From an uncultured Eubacteriales bacterium (lineage in GTDB: Bacteria > Bacillota > Clostridia > Oscillospirales > CAG-382), in the NCBI GenBank assembly GCA_900551295.1, contig URVJ01000012.1, positions 7,786 to 71,785 on the forward strand: DNA of 64,000 nucleotides, in the 5' to 3' direction. Made by a program: the position numbers and the translations under genes. Shown here piece by piece: positions 41,971 to 50,646 of the stretch. Under the pieces are notes generated by a model. It was not told the origin of the DNA, searched no databases, and worked only from the letters and a program-made list of their open reading frames with translations. The first letter of the stretch is position 1. Every line of letters starts with the position of its first letter.

Positions 41971-43038
41971 GTGACTAAAACGGTATGCATTATAACAGAG
42001 CCGTCATACGGCAGCAGTATGTGGGGAAAAGTCATGGCGGAATCGTTAAAGGCTCAGCTTAAACAAAAACGTATTCCCTATGAAGAAAATCCGAAAGAAA
42101 TAGGCGCGGACACCGAATGTGTGTTTCTTATCGCGTCGGACGAAGTATGGATAAAAAACAACATACGCCTCATCACGGGCACTGGATTTAAGACTGTTTT
42201 ATTATGCAGCCGCCGTACCGAAATTCCGGGATATGTTTATAGCAGCGTCTATTCGGATATTTCGGGTTCGTTAAAGCACATGATCTCAAAATACTTTATT
42301 CCCGGCAAAACAAGAGCAGCGCTCTATGCCGTAAACCAAAGTTCGGCGTCGGACGCGGGAAAATTGAACGCTCTGCGCTGCTGCACGGGAGAATTTTTCG
42401 ATTCGTTCACAACTATCCTAAACGTCGGTTCTCTCGAAAAATGCTTTGAGGAATTCAAGCCCGCCGCGCACAAGACAGATCTATGCATTGCCTTTAACGA
42501 CTTTGCGGCAATTTCGCTTGTGCGAAACATAAAGAAAAGCTGTCCCGAAATTTTGGGAAAACTCAAAATTATAAGCTTTGCGCAGACGCAGCTTTCATCA
42601 TTTTACAGAGAATATTTTGAAAGCATAGACACAAATTATGAAAGCTTCGGAAAGACCGCTGTCTATATTTATGAAAAGATAAAAAAGCACCCGTACATGA
42701 CGGGTATTTCGATAGGCGTAGGCACATATCCCGAAAGCCAAGAAAAAAGCGCCGCCAAGGCTGTATGTCCCGACGGCACGACAGGTTCGGCATCATTCTA
42801 TTCCGACAGCGAACTGCACTCTCTTTCAGCCGCCGAATGTTTCCTTAACACAAGCAACGAAACCGACAAGGAGATATTCCGTATGCTGTGTCAAGGCTTT
42901 ACGCTCGAACAGACGGCGGAAAAGTGTTTTCTTACCGAAAGCGGCGTAAAATACCGCATAAAAAGGCTGGCATCGCTGTGCAAAGTCAACGGGCGTGACG
43001 AGCTTTGCAAGATACTTATGCGTTGTGATATATTTTAA
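41971..43038 (+). CDS. Regulator with LacI-type sensor and C-terminal HTH
   Basis: The product is 355 aa from a GTG. Residues 1-250 resemble the periplasmic-binding-protein-like sensor of LacI regulators (CIITEPSYGSSMWGKVMAES, TDLCIAFNDFAAISLVRNIK, LKIISFAQTQLSSFYREYFE, SIDTNYESFGKTAVYIYEKI). Unlike LacI proteins it has no N-terminal HTH. Instead the C-terminus carries a LuxR-like unit (IFRMLCQGFTLEQTAEKCFL, SGVKYRIKRLASLCKVNG). No membrane anchor is present. It is divergent from the DUF5107/TPR gene and converges with an AraC gene, overlapping its end by four bases. It probably senses a sugar and controls the DUF5107 gene. Confidence 0.75.
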   Translation: MTKTVCIITEPSYGSSMWGKVMAESLKAQLKQKRIPYEENPKEIGADTECVFLIASDEVWIKNNIRLITGTGFKTVLLCSRRTEIPGYVYSSVYSDISGSLKHMISKYFIPGKTRAALYAVNQSSASDAGKLNALRCCTGEFFDSFTTILNVGSLEKCFEEFKPAAHKTDLCIAFNDFAAISLVRNIKKSCPEILGKLKIISFAQTQLSSFYREYFESIDTNYESFGKTAVYIYEKIKKHPYMTGISIGVGTYPESQEKSAAKAVCPDGTTGSASFYSDSELHSLSAAECFLNTSNETDKEIFRMLCQGFTLEQTAEKCFLTESGVKYRIKRLASLCKVNGRDELCKILMRCDIF

Positions 43039-43868
43039 CCGTTACCGTTTCTCTTTGCATATTCGGAAGGACTTATTCCGGTATGTTTTTTGAAAAACCT
43101 GCTGAAATACAGCGGATCGGAAAATCCGCACAAATAAGCCGCTTCCTTTACAGTCAGATCGGTATTTTTCAGAATTCTCATACATTCGCACATTCTTACG
43201 TCATTGTGATACTTATGGAACGGCTGCCCTGTATATTTTTTAAAAAGGTGAAGAAACCTGTCTGTACTCACACCTGAATTTTTCGCAAAGATTTCAATGT
43301 CTATTTTTTCATTGTAGTGAGTATGAATATAGTCTTTAAGCGCACTAATTTGTATCTGCGCATCAATTGCCGGCTTTAACGAACGTGAAAGTTCAGTGAT
43401 AAAGCATATAAGAAGCCCCGTACACTTTATTGCAGACAAATTATTTGCGTTTCGATATTCTCTGACAAGTGTTTCTGCACATTTAACTGTCTGAGCAGGA
43501 CTTTTGCTTATATACACTCCGCTTTCAAGGAGGCATTCACGCATAATTTCCGAAACACGCGTTCCTGAAAAGTGAATCCAAAAAGAAACAGTTTTTTGAG
43601 GTGAACAATAAGTGTATTTCTGTTTCTGTCCCGGATAATAAATTACAAATCCGTTTTTCTCTATAGTATATTCTTTGCCGTCAAACTCGGCAATGCATTC
43701 TCCCTCGGATATATAAAGAATGTGATAGTCCTTTCTGCCGCGTTCACGAATGTTAACAAACCGTTTTCCCGGATAAAGTACTGATTCTCCACAGCTGTTA
43801 AGTTCAAATTCAAATTTTGATATTTTGTCGGTTGTATCACAGATATTTCCGTTATAAATACTCGTCAC
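43035..43868 (-). CDS. AraC family regulator beside the alpha-galactosidase gene
   Basis: The product is 277 aa from the GTG at 43868 (GAGGTGACG upstream). The N-terminal cupin-like sensor contains YHILYISEGECIAEFDGKEY and NGFVIYYPGQKQKYTY. The C-terminal AraC DNA-binding domain contains IDIEIFAKNSGVSTDRFLHL, FKKYTGQPFHKYHNDVRM and VKEAAYLCGFSDPLYFSRFF, then KHTGISPSEY. It is divergent from melA, and the two promoters share about 130 bp, so it is likely the alpha-galactoside activator (MelR/RafR-like). Confidence 0.9.
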   Translation of the reverse strand: MTSIYNGNICDTTDKISKFEFELNSCGESVLYPGKRFVNIRERGRKDYHILYISEGECIAEFDGKEYTIEKNGFVIYYPGQKQKYTYCSPQKTVSFWIHFSGTRVSEIMRECLLESGVYISKSPAQTVKCAETLVREYRNANNLSAIKCTGLLICFITELSRSLKPAIDAQIQISALKDYIHTHYNEKIDIEIFAKNSGVSTDRFLHLFKKYTGQPFHKYHNDVRMCECMRILKNTDLTVKEAAYLCGFSDPLYFSRFFKKHTGISPSEYAKRNGNG

Positions 43869-43886
43869 TTTCGTCACCTCAAAGTA

Positions 43887-43915
43887 ATAATATCATATTT
43901 TGCCTGTTTTGTCCA
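43887..43915 (-). promoter_or_regulatory. Promoter of the AraC gene divergent from melA
   Basis: TGGACA (43915-43910) and TATTAT (43892-43887) with a 17-bp spacer. Confidence 0.55.
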
Positions 43916-43936
43916 TGCTTTTAACTGAAAAGTGTA

Positions 43937-43965
43937 TTCACAGCCACACATTTTTGTGCTAAAAT
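43937..43965 (+). promoter_or_regulatory. Promoter of melA
   Basis: TTCACA (43937-43942) and TAAAAT (43960-43965) with a 17-bp spacer and a TG extended -10. The spacer holds a small dyad, CACA-CATTTT-TGTG. Confidence 0.6.
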
Positions 43966-44001
43966 CTGTTTATAAAACAAACTCATGAGGAGGTACAAAA
44001 A

Positions 44002-45312
44002 ATGAAAATATCTTTTATAGGTGCCGGTTCGGTTCAGTTTACAAAAAGCTGTGTCAGAGATCTTCTGACATATCCTGCCTTTTCCGAATGCGAATTCGCA
44101 CTAATGGACACAAATACGTATAACCTGGACAGAATTTCCGAAATATGCGAAAACATACTTAAGGTAATGAACTGTCCCAAAGCAAAAATTACCAAGACGA
44201 CCGATCGCACGGAAGTTCTCAAAGGTGCTGACGGTGTTCTGTGTACCGTATTTAACGGAGACGTTGATATATGGCGTCACGAAATAGAAATACCCGCAAA
44301 ATACGGTGTCGACATAAACGTTGGAGACACAAGAAACGTTGCGGGAATATTCAGAGCTTTAAGAAACATTCCTCTTATGCTTGAAATTTGCCGTGACATA
44401 GAAAAATATTGTCCAAACGCAGTATTTCTCAACTATACAAACCCTATGTCCATGCTATGCGGCGCTATGCAGAAAAATTCTTCTGTCGAAGTCACAGGTC
44501 TTTGCCACAGCGTTCAGGGTACTGTAAGAATGCTTGCAGAGTGGCTGAAAATTCCTAAAAACGAAATTGTCTACAAGTGCATGGGTGTAAATCACCAAGC
44601 ATTTTATACTATACTTGAGCACAACGGCGAAAGCCTTTACCCAAAACTGAGAGAACTATTGAAAACCCCCGAATACTATAACAAGGAAATGGTCCGCAAC
44701 GAGATGTTCTTAAAGCTCGGTTATTATGTAACCGAATCCAGCGGTCACAATTCAGAATACAATCAGTGGTTCAGAAAGCGTCCCGATCTTTTGGAAAAAT
44801 ACTGCACACACGGAACGGATTGGAACCCCGGACTTCACGCTTTTTCACTGAATCTTAGGCTTGAACGCAAAAATGACATTGAAAAGTATTACAATGAAGC
44901 GGCAGCTCAGACAATTTCAACAGAAAAAAGTGATGAGTATGCTGCCGACATATTCAACGCACGTCTCGGCGACGGAAAGCCGTTTATATTCAACGGAAAC
45001 GTGTTGAACCACGGCTCTATTCCGAATCTGCCTTATGATGCCTGCGTAGAAGTACCTGTGGTTGCAGACAGAATGGGGATTAAAACAACCATTGCCGGAG
45101 AATTGCCTGCACACCTTGCAATACTTGTAAACACAACAGCAAGAATTGAAAACCTTGTTGAAGAAGCCGCCGTTACCAAAAGCAAGGAAATGGTATATCA
45201 GGCAGTCTTCAACGACCCGCTTACTTCAGCGGTTTGTTCGCTTGATGAAATTGTAAAGATGTGCGACGAGATATTTGAGAAGAACGTACATTACCTCGGA
45301 GACTACAAATAA
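44002..45312 (+). CDS. melA: Glycoside hydrolase family 4 alpha-galactosidase (MelA-type)
   Basis: The 436-aa NAD- and Mn-dependent cytoplasmic glycosidase has the dinucleotide fold FIGAGSVQFTKS and MDTNTYNLDRI, then LNYTNPMSM. The metal motif CHSV has Cys168 and His169, with the second ligand His198 in MGVNHQAF. GH4 members with CHSV are alpha-galactosidases. ESSGHNSEY and the C-terminal HLAILVNTTARIENLV are also typical. AGGAGGT precedes the ATG. The neighbouring AraC gene is its likely regulator. No dedicated sugar transporter adjoins it, though an MsmX/UgpC-type ATPase lies 10 kb away. Confidence 0.93.
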   Translation: MKISFIGAGSVQFTKSCVRDLLTYPAFSECEFALMDTNTYNLDRISEICENILKVMNCPKAKITKTTDRTEVLKGADGVLCTVFNGDVDIWRHEIEIPAKYGVDINVGDTRNVAGIFRALRNIPLMLEICRDIEKYCPNAVFLNYTNPMSMLCGAMQKNSSVEVTGLCHSVQGTVRMLAEWLKIPKNEIVYKCMGVNHQAFYTILEHNGESLYPKLRELLKTPEYYNKEMVRNEMFLKLGYYVTESSGHNSEYNQWFRKRPDLLEKYCTHGTDWNPGLHAFSLNLRLERKNDIEKYYNEAAAQTISTEKSDEYAADIFNARLGDGKPFIFNGNVLNHGSIPNLPYDACVEVPVVADRMGIKTTIAGELPAHLAILVNTTARIENLVEEAAVTKSKEMVYQAVFNDPLTSAVCSLDEIVKMCDEIFEKNVHYLGDYK

Positions 45313-45337
45313 CCTAATAATATCCGAAAATAAATAT

Positions 45338-45375
45338 TGTCCGATGCCAGTTAAAGCATCGGACATTTTGCTTTT
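45338..45375 (+). terminator. Terminator after melA
   Basis: TGTCCGATGC (45338-45347) and GCATCGGACA (45356-45365) form a perfect 10-bp stem followed by TTTTGCTTTT. It overlaps the last codons of the convergent flavoprotein gene. Confidence 0.9.
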
Positions 45376-46354
45376 ATGTGGTTCTGACAATTTCACTTAC
45401 CTTATCGAGCGCATTTTTTCTGCTCTCTATATACTCATACGCCTGTATTGCGGCAACCGCGCCGTCAGAAGCTGCGGTTATAAGCTGATGCAGCGGCTTT
45501 TTTCTTACGTCTCCGGCAGCAAAAACGCCGGGGACATTTGTTTGCATATTTTCGTCCGTCACAATATAGCCGTGAGCGTCAAGAGTGAGTTCATTTCTGA
45601 AAATATCAGAGTTAGGCTCAAATCCGACGAACACAAACACGCCGAACGCACCCTCGGTGCTGTTTACGGTATATTCCGTAAACTTCTTGTCCTTTGTATT
45701 TTCGCAAAGCACGGTTTTTATGCTGTCATATCCCGACACCTTACGCATTTCGGTATTATACAGCACCTCTATATTTTCTCTTTCTTCAAGTCTCTTTTTA
45801 AGATCCTCCGCGCACTTAAAACTGTCCGCACGCACAAGGCATTTTACACTACGGCAGATTCGTGAAAGATAAATCGACTCCTTTGCCGCGCTTTCTCCTC
45901 CGCCGATTACGAAAACGTCCTTGCCCCGCCAGAAAAATCCGTCGCACACAGCGCATCTGCTCACTCCGCGTCCGGCATATTCGGTTTCACCTTCAAAGCC
46001 TGCTTTTCTCGGTCTTGCACCCGACGCGCATATAACGGTTTTTGCGCCGAACACGCCCTTATCGGTAATACATACCTTTATAAGCTCGGAAAGCTTTGTT
46101 TCGAGCAGTTTACAGTTTACAAGCTCCGCGCCGAAAGACTCTGCCTGTTTGAGCAGATTTTCCGCAAGCTTTGTACCGGAAATTTCCGAAAATCCGGGAT
46201 AATTTCTTATATCGTCGGTTATGGTCGCCTGTCCGCCGACTACTCCCTGTTCGAGGATCACTGTATGAAGTCCGGCGCGCGCGGCATAAAGCCCTGCGCA
46301 GAGTCCCGCAACTCCTCCGCCGGCAATTACAACATCATAAAGCTTTTCAGACAC
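45374..46354 (-). CDS. Thioredoxin-reductase-like FAD/NAD(P) flavoprotein
   Basis: The product is 326 aa from the GTG at 46354 (AAAGGAAG upstream). The FAD loop is VVIAGGGVAGLCAGLYAARA, the redox pair is CAVC (Cys134 and Cys137; CATC in most TrxB), the NAD(P) loop is VIGGGESAAKESIYLSRI, and the FAD tail is VPGVFAAGDVR. It would reduce thioredoxin or a ferredoxin/NrdH-like partner. No trxA adjoins it. The Val between the cysteines is a mild departure from canonical TrxB. Confidence 0.85.
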   Translation of the reverse strand: MSEKLYDVVIAGGGVAGLCAGLYAARAGLHTVILEQGVVGGQATITDDIRNYPGFSEISGTKLAENLLKQAESFGAELVNCKLLETKLSELIKVCITDKGVFGAKTVICASGARPRKAGFEGETEYAGRGVSRCAVCDGFFWRGKDVFVIGGGESAAKESIYLSRICRSVKCLVRADSFKCAEDLKKRLEERENIEVLYNTEMRKVSGYDSIKTVLCENTKDKKFTEYTVNSTEGAFGVFVFVGFEPNSDIFRNELTLDAHGYIVTDENMQTNVPGVFAAGDVRKKPLHQLITAASDGAVAAIQAYEYIESRKNALDKVSEIVRTT

Positions 46355-46433
46355 AAAAAGCACTTCCTTTATATTTTTTTCTTAGTATCTGCAAAAGCTT
46401 TCAAAAGCATACGCAAAAATTTCCGTTTTGAAA

Positions 46434-46466
46434 ATGCAAAAAAACAGCCCGACGGGAGCTTTTTTG
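46434..46466. terminator. Terminator after the GH99-like gene
   Basis: AGCCC (46446-46450) and GAGCT (46456-46460) form a short stem (one wobble pair), with T runs of seven on the minus strand and six on the plus strand. Confidence 0.6.
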
Positions 46467-46501
46467 TCCTATCAGGCCGTACATATTAATTATTTACCGA
46501 T

Positions 46502-49447
46502 TTATTTTTTAAGATAAACCTTATTACCCTTTATCTCATACGTATATCCGAAGAGATCTGCGTATTCGTCGAGAGATACCGACGGAATTCCGTCCTTGAG
46601 ATATACGGGACGCGCGAGTGTAAAGCTTTCTCCGTTCTTTTCGGCGTATGCCTTGCCTACGGTGAATGTCAGCTTATCTTCTCCGTGAGTTACTTCCAGT
46701 ATACCCTCGTCCTTGTGCCATTCGTAACGGCAATCTCTGAGAATACCGCTTGACGGATCGAGAGGAACATATACTTTTCCGTTCTTTGTTTCGGGATAAT
46801 CTCCGAAGAACATCTGCTTTCCGTCATAGTCATATATAGTGGTATGCTCAACGCCTGCGAAGAACGATATGCTCTCTATCTCAAAATCACCGGGATTTAT
46901 TGTCGGATAGAACTTGATGCCGTTTATTGTTCCCCTCCAGCAAGGATTGGTATCAAGCTGAATTATATGCTGTTCTCTTTCGGTTGACGCCGCCCAATGG
47001 TCAAAGCGTGCGTTTATGTCGAAGTTTTCGCCGTCGTTTGACGGTATGAATCTCGACAGAGCCGTTCCGCCGCCGGCAGGTTTTCCGGAAATGATTATCT
47101 TTGCATAAGCGATATCCGCGCAGTCAAGTCCGCAGCCGCGAAGCGTCATTGAAGCTTCTCTTTCGGTTGCCTTGCCGACAAGTTTTCCGTCCTTTATCTC
47201 GACTTTATCCATGTTCTCAAACGTCCATGCGTCAAGGTCTGCCTTTGTCTTGAACTCAAACTTCTTTACAAGAGTATCGGCCGCAGGGAATGGTCTTGAA
47301 TCGTACTTTGTTCTTGCAAGTTTTCTTCTCGACTGAACGTGCAGATAGCAGATACGCGAGAGTTGTTCTTCATCGGGAACCGCGTCTTTATGAGGAGTAT
47401 CTATGCATACCGCTTTTCTTACGGCGTCGAGATATCCGAATCCGTTAAGTCCCGACGGCATCATATACGTACCCTCTCCGTATTCGTTCCATGTGGAAAG
47501 GTGCAGCATTTTTGACTTCCACGAGTTTTTCTCGTATTTCGGAAGTATCTCGTCCATGCAGTATACAAGTCCGTTATACATATCCTGGCACGAAAGGTTG
47601 GGACGTCTGTCTCCTCCCCAGCCGACATTCTTGAATCCTACGCTTACGGTCGGAACTATATGAACCTGATTCATATTTATATTATTGAGGTTGCACTCAA
47701 TGTTCTTTTCAAGCTTATACCCTTCTCCGCCCCAATGATATGCATGGAACGCGTCAAAACCGAGTCTCTTCAGGTCATGCGGATTTGCGTGGCAGCCCAT
47801 TATGATAAGATCGTCGTAACCGAGCTTTTTAACCTCGTCTCTGAGGTACTGAAGTCCCTCTCTTGTATTTGCCTCACCGCCGAGATCTCTCTCAACGCAG
47901 TTTACGCCGAAGCACGACATTATTGCCTTATTGTCTATGCTTGCATATCTCGGATCGGAGAAGAAGTAGTCTATCCAGTACGGTACAAGATACTTCTTGA
48001 ATGCCTCAAGTCCGTTCGGGTGCGCACAGTTTGCAGCTTCCCACAAAAGCGCAAGCTTCATATTATCTGCATATTTTGCATGGAAATGTCCCTGATGTAT
48101 CGCATACGAAAGTCCGGTTGACTTAAGAGGCGCGTCGGATTCGGAGGAATACCAGCAATAAAGCTCATAGTCAACACCGTGCTCCGCAAGGAACTTTATT
48201 TCCCAGTCCGCAGTCTCCGGAAGTCCCTCGTCATAATATCCAAGAACCGGCTTTACGTCGTCGAACGGCGTTATTGCGTCCCAGCCGAAGTGCGAGCCTT
48301 CATGCCAGAGCGAGCAGATATTCATACCTACGAAATAGTCGCCCTTTTTCTTGGGTATAACGGGTGCCGGAACATAATCTTCGGGTTCGTCGGGCATATT
48401 CCAGACGAGTATATCGGTAAACATTGCGTCGGCTGCCTTTTTGCCCTCAAATGAGAACTCAAACGTGTCGGCAAAGGCTGCGGGCTCGTCAAAGTCAAGC
48501 ACCTTTGTCTTTTTACCGTTGAGCCATACGAGAACCTTGCCGGTTCTTGTGTCAGCCTCCATTCTCATGGTCTGCCATACGTTTACGTGGTGTGAACGCA
48601 GCAGCGTATCGCCGTGCATAAGCGCGTCGCCGTCGTCATATACACAAATCAAAGTATTGCTGCCGTTTTTAAGCTTTAATGTCACTCTGCCGCACTTTGA
48701 CGGTGTGTGATACTTTATTTCAAACGCGGTCTTGCCTTCGGATTTTTCAAATACTCTCGAAACGGCAGCGCCCGTATTCTTTGCAGCCTTTATAAAGTAG
48801 CAGAGTGCCGCTTTTCCTTCTACTCTGTAATCTGTTTCAACCTTTGCGCCGTTTGACGCTACGAGATATTCCTCGGGAAGAGCGCCGGTTATTCCCTGTC
48901 TTACAAAGTCGTTTACAAGATAGTTTACATACAGCTTTGTGAATGCAACGGCACAAGCGCCCATGTCCTTTTTGCCATATCCTATACGTATGCAGGACAT
49001 ATCCAGTCCGGTTCTCTCAAAGTCATATTCTCCGCGGAACTTATCGTCCACCGTGAGCTTTGCTTTACCGGTTCTCATATCCATTACGGCTTTGATATAT
49101 CTTCTTCCGTAATCAAATCCGCATACACCGGTGTTTCCGGCATAAAGCACGTTTCCTACGGTGTGCAGATCCAAAAATGCGTCGTCGCGCGAGCCGAAAA
49201 TTATATGAAGTCCGTCGCCGCTCTTATTATCTATAACGCCCTCATATGTGAGCACTCCGCCGTTAAACGCGCGGACGTCTCTGCGGTACAGAACCTCTCC
49301 GTCCTTATCGGAATTGAGGAAATTCTTGCCGTGCTCCGGACCTTCTCCGTCGCCGAAGTAATCCCATCCGGAACGAAGTCCTCCCCAACCGTACATATCA
49401 TTGTCATCAATAAGATAGACAGCGTCTTTAATTTCTTTACTCATCAT
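46502..49447 (-). CDS. Large GH99/WbsX-like glycoside hydrolase with C-terminal stalk domain, no signal peptide
   Basis: The product is 981 aa from the ATG at 49447 (GGGAGAG upstream). The first 370 residues form beta-rich regions with lectin-like DGDALMHGDTLLRSHHVNVW. A TIM-barrel resembling GH99-like/WbsX proteins covers about 370-700 (GYYDEGLPETADWEIKFLAE, DAFHAYHWGGEGYKLE, LSTWNEYGEGTYMM). A carbohydrate-binding-like domain follows, and the last 80 residues resemble a copper-amine-oxidase-N/stalk domain (VYLKDGIPSVSLDEYADLFG). No signal peptide or anchor is present, which is odd next to the stalk domain. Substrate unknown; it belongs to the glycan island. Confidence 0.78.
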   Translation of the reverse strand: MMSKEIKDAVYLIDDNDMYGWGGLRSGWDYFGDGEGPEHGKNFLNSDKDGEVLYRRDVRAFNGGVLTYEGVIDNKSGDGLHIIFGSRDDAFLDLHTVGNVLYAGNTGVCGFDYGRRYIKAVMDMRTGKAKLTVDDKFRGEYDFERTGLDMSCIRIGYGKKDMGACAVAFTKLYVNYLVNDFVRQGITGALPEEYLVASNGAKVETDYRVEGKAALCYFIKAAKNTGAAVSRVFEKSEGKTAFEIKYHTPSKCGRVTLKLKNGSNTLICVYDDGDALMHGDTLLRSHHVNVWQTMRMEADTRTGKVLVWLNGKKTKVLDFDEPAAFADTFEFSFEGKKAADAMFTDILVWNMPDEPEDYVPAPVIPKKKGDYFVGMNICSLWHEGSHFGWDAITPFDDVKPVLGYYDEGLPETADWEIKFLAEHGVDYELYCWYSSESDAPLKSTGLSYAIHQGHFHAKYADNMKLALLWEAANCAHPNGLEAFKKYLVPYWIDYFFSDPRYASIDNKAIMSCFGVNCVERDLGGEANTREGLQYLRDEVKKLGYDDLIIMGCHANPHDLKRLGFDAFHAYHWGGEGYKLEKNIECNLNNINMNQVHIVPTVSVGFKNVGWGGDRRPNLSCQDMYNGLVYCMDEILPKYEKNSWKSKMLHLSTWNEYGEGTYMMPSGLNGFGYLDAVRKAVCIDTPHKDAVPDEEQLSRICYLHVQSRRKLARTKYDSRPFPAADTLVKKFEFKTKADLDAWTFENMDKVEIKDGKLVGKATEREASMTLRGCGLDCADIAYAKIIISGKPAGGGTALSRFIPSNDGENFDINARFDHWAASTEREQHIIQLDTNPCWRGTINGIKFYPTINPGDFEIESISFFAGVEHTTIYDYDGKQMFFGDYPETKNGKVYVPLDPSSGILRDCRYEWHKDEGILEVTHGEDKLTFTVGKAYAEKNGESFTLARPVYLKDGIPSVSLDEYADLFGYTYEIKGNKVYLKK

Positions 49448-49499
49448 TTTAACCACTCTCCCGTTTGATTTCAGCCTGAATTCGGCTTGAGTTTAGTTA

Positions 49500-49528
49500 A
49501 GTTTAGCAAAAGAGCAAGAGTTCGTCAA
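49500..49528 (-). promoter_or_regulatory. Promoter of the GH99-like gene
   Basis: TTGACG (49528-49523) and TAAACT (49505-49500) with a 17-bp spacer. On the plus strand the -10 region reads GTTTAG-TTAA-GTTTAG, a close direct repeat that could be an operator. Confidence 0.65.
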
Positions 49529-49626
49529 GCGCAAAAGCGAAAAAAATCCAATTTAAGCCGTCGACTTGAAAATACTCTCATTTTCTCATTATTTTTCTTA
49601 AAAACTCACAATTTAGTTAATAAAGC

Positions 49627-49673
49627 ACAAAAAAACGACTGCGTTTCAGTCAAATAAACCAAAACACAGCCGT
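49627..49673 (-). terminator. Terminator after the sugar epimerase gene
   Basis: On the minus strand ACGGCTGTGTTT (49673-49662) pairs with AAACGCAGTCGT (49646-49635) using two G-U pairs, followed by seven T. Confidence 0.8.
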
Positions 49674-49691
49674 CAAACCAAAAAAGTATTT

Positions 49692-50534
49692 TCAGATCCT
49701 GTCAAGAATATCGCAGAGAGCCTTATATGCGCAGGCAAATCTTCTGGAATTTACTTCGGTAAACTCACTTACGGGCTTTCCTGCATCTGACGGAACTTCA
49801 TAATTGGACAGGTGCGGCTCAAGGCTTAAAAATCCGTCATAACCGTTCTTATAGAGGTCTTTGAGAATAGCCTCTACATTGCCGTCGCCGAATCCGACGG
49901 GAACAACGTGACCGTTCTTTATGCAGTCCTTGATATGTATATATTCAATATAAGGCTTTAACATATCGTAAGCTTCGAGAGTATCCTGGGAGCACTCTAC
50001 AAAGTTTGAAAAGTCAAACACTGCTCTGAAATTGTCGGACTTTATCTGCTCAAACAGCGTTTTGCATCTTACGGCGATATTTCCGTATATGCCCTTTTCG
50101 TTTTCATGGAGAAGAACAACGCCGTTCTGCGCCGCGTATTCAACCATCTTTCCGAGCTTTTCAACGACAAATCCCGTATAATCTTCAGGCTTTTCGTTTT
50201 CGGGCATAAAAAAGCTGAACGCTCTTATATACTTTGCACCGAGAGTGTTTGCAACCTCAACGGTATTCTTAAAAAGGTCGAAGTGCGCGTCAAAATCGTC
50301 CGTCGTCTTGATCTTGCCTATCGGAGAACCTATCGACGAAACCGTGATTCCGTAACAGCCCATTATTTTTTTTAGGGTTGCGGTCTCGTATTTATTGAGA
50401 TTTGAAACATTCTTACCGTCGATTACGCGAGGCTCGAAATACTTAATTCCGAGTTTTGAAATAACGTCGAACTGCTTTATTATACCTGCGTCTATTTCAT
50501 CGGAAAATCCTGATATGAGATAATTTTTATTCAT
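49692..50534 (-). CDS. Sugar phosphate isomerase/epimerase family protein (xylose-isomerase-like TIM barrel)
   Basis: The 280-aa AP-endonuclease-2-like TIM barrel has SGFSDEIDAGIIKQFDVISK and YFEPRVIDGKN at the start, LLHENEKGIYG (metal Glu region), FRAVFDFSNFVEC, YIHIKDCIKNGHVVPVGFGD and FLSLEPHL with metal-binding Asp, His and Glu. Members act on sugars or inositols (isomerase, epimerase, dehydratase); the exact reaction is not clear. GGAGGG precedes the ATG. It has its own promoter and terminator, so it is monocistronic next to the GH99-like gene. Confidence 0.85.
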   Translation of the reverse strand: MNKNYLISGFSDEIDAGIIKQFDVISKLGIKYFEPRVIDGKNVSNLNKYETATLKKIMGCYGITVSSIGSPIGKIKTTDDFDAHFDLFKNTVEVANTLGAKYIRAFSFFMPENEKPEDYTGFVVEKLGKMVEYAAQNGVVLLHENEKGIYGNIAVRCKTLFEQIKSDNFRAVFDFSNFVECSQDTLEAYDMLKPYIEYIHIKDCIKNGHVVPVGFGDGNVEAILKDLYKNGYDGFLSLEPHLSNYEVPSDAGKPVSEFTEVNSRRFACAYKALCDILDRI

Positions 50535-50563
50535 GGCTTTTACCCTCCTGCGATACTCTGAAG

Positions 50564-50592
50564 ATTATACCAAAAATATCCGTTTATATCAA
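50564..50592 (-). promoter_or_regulatory. Promoter of the sugar epimerase gene
   Basis: TTGATA (50592-50587) and TATAAT (50569-50564) with a 17-bp spacer. Confidence 0.8.
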
Positions 50593-50646
50593 CATTTTGT
50601 GTGCGTTTGACATCCGATATTGATACTTTCTTATACGATTCTGATA

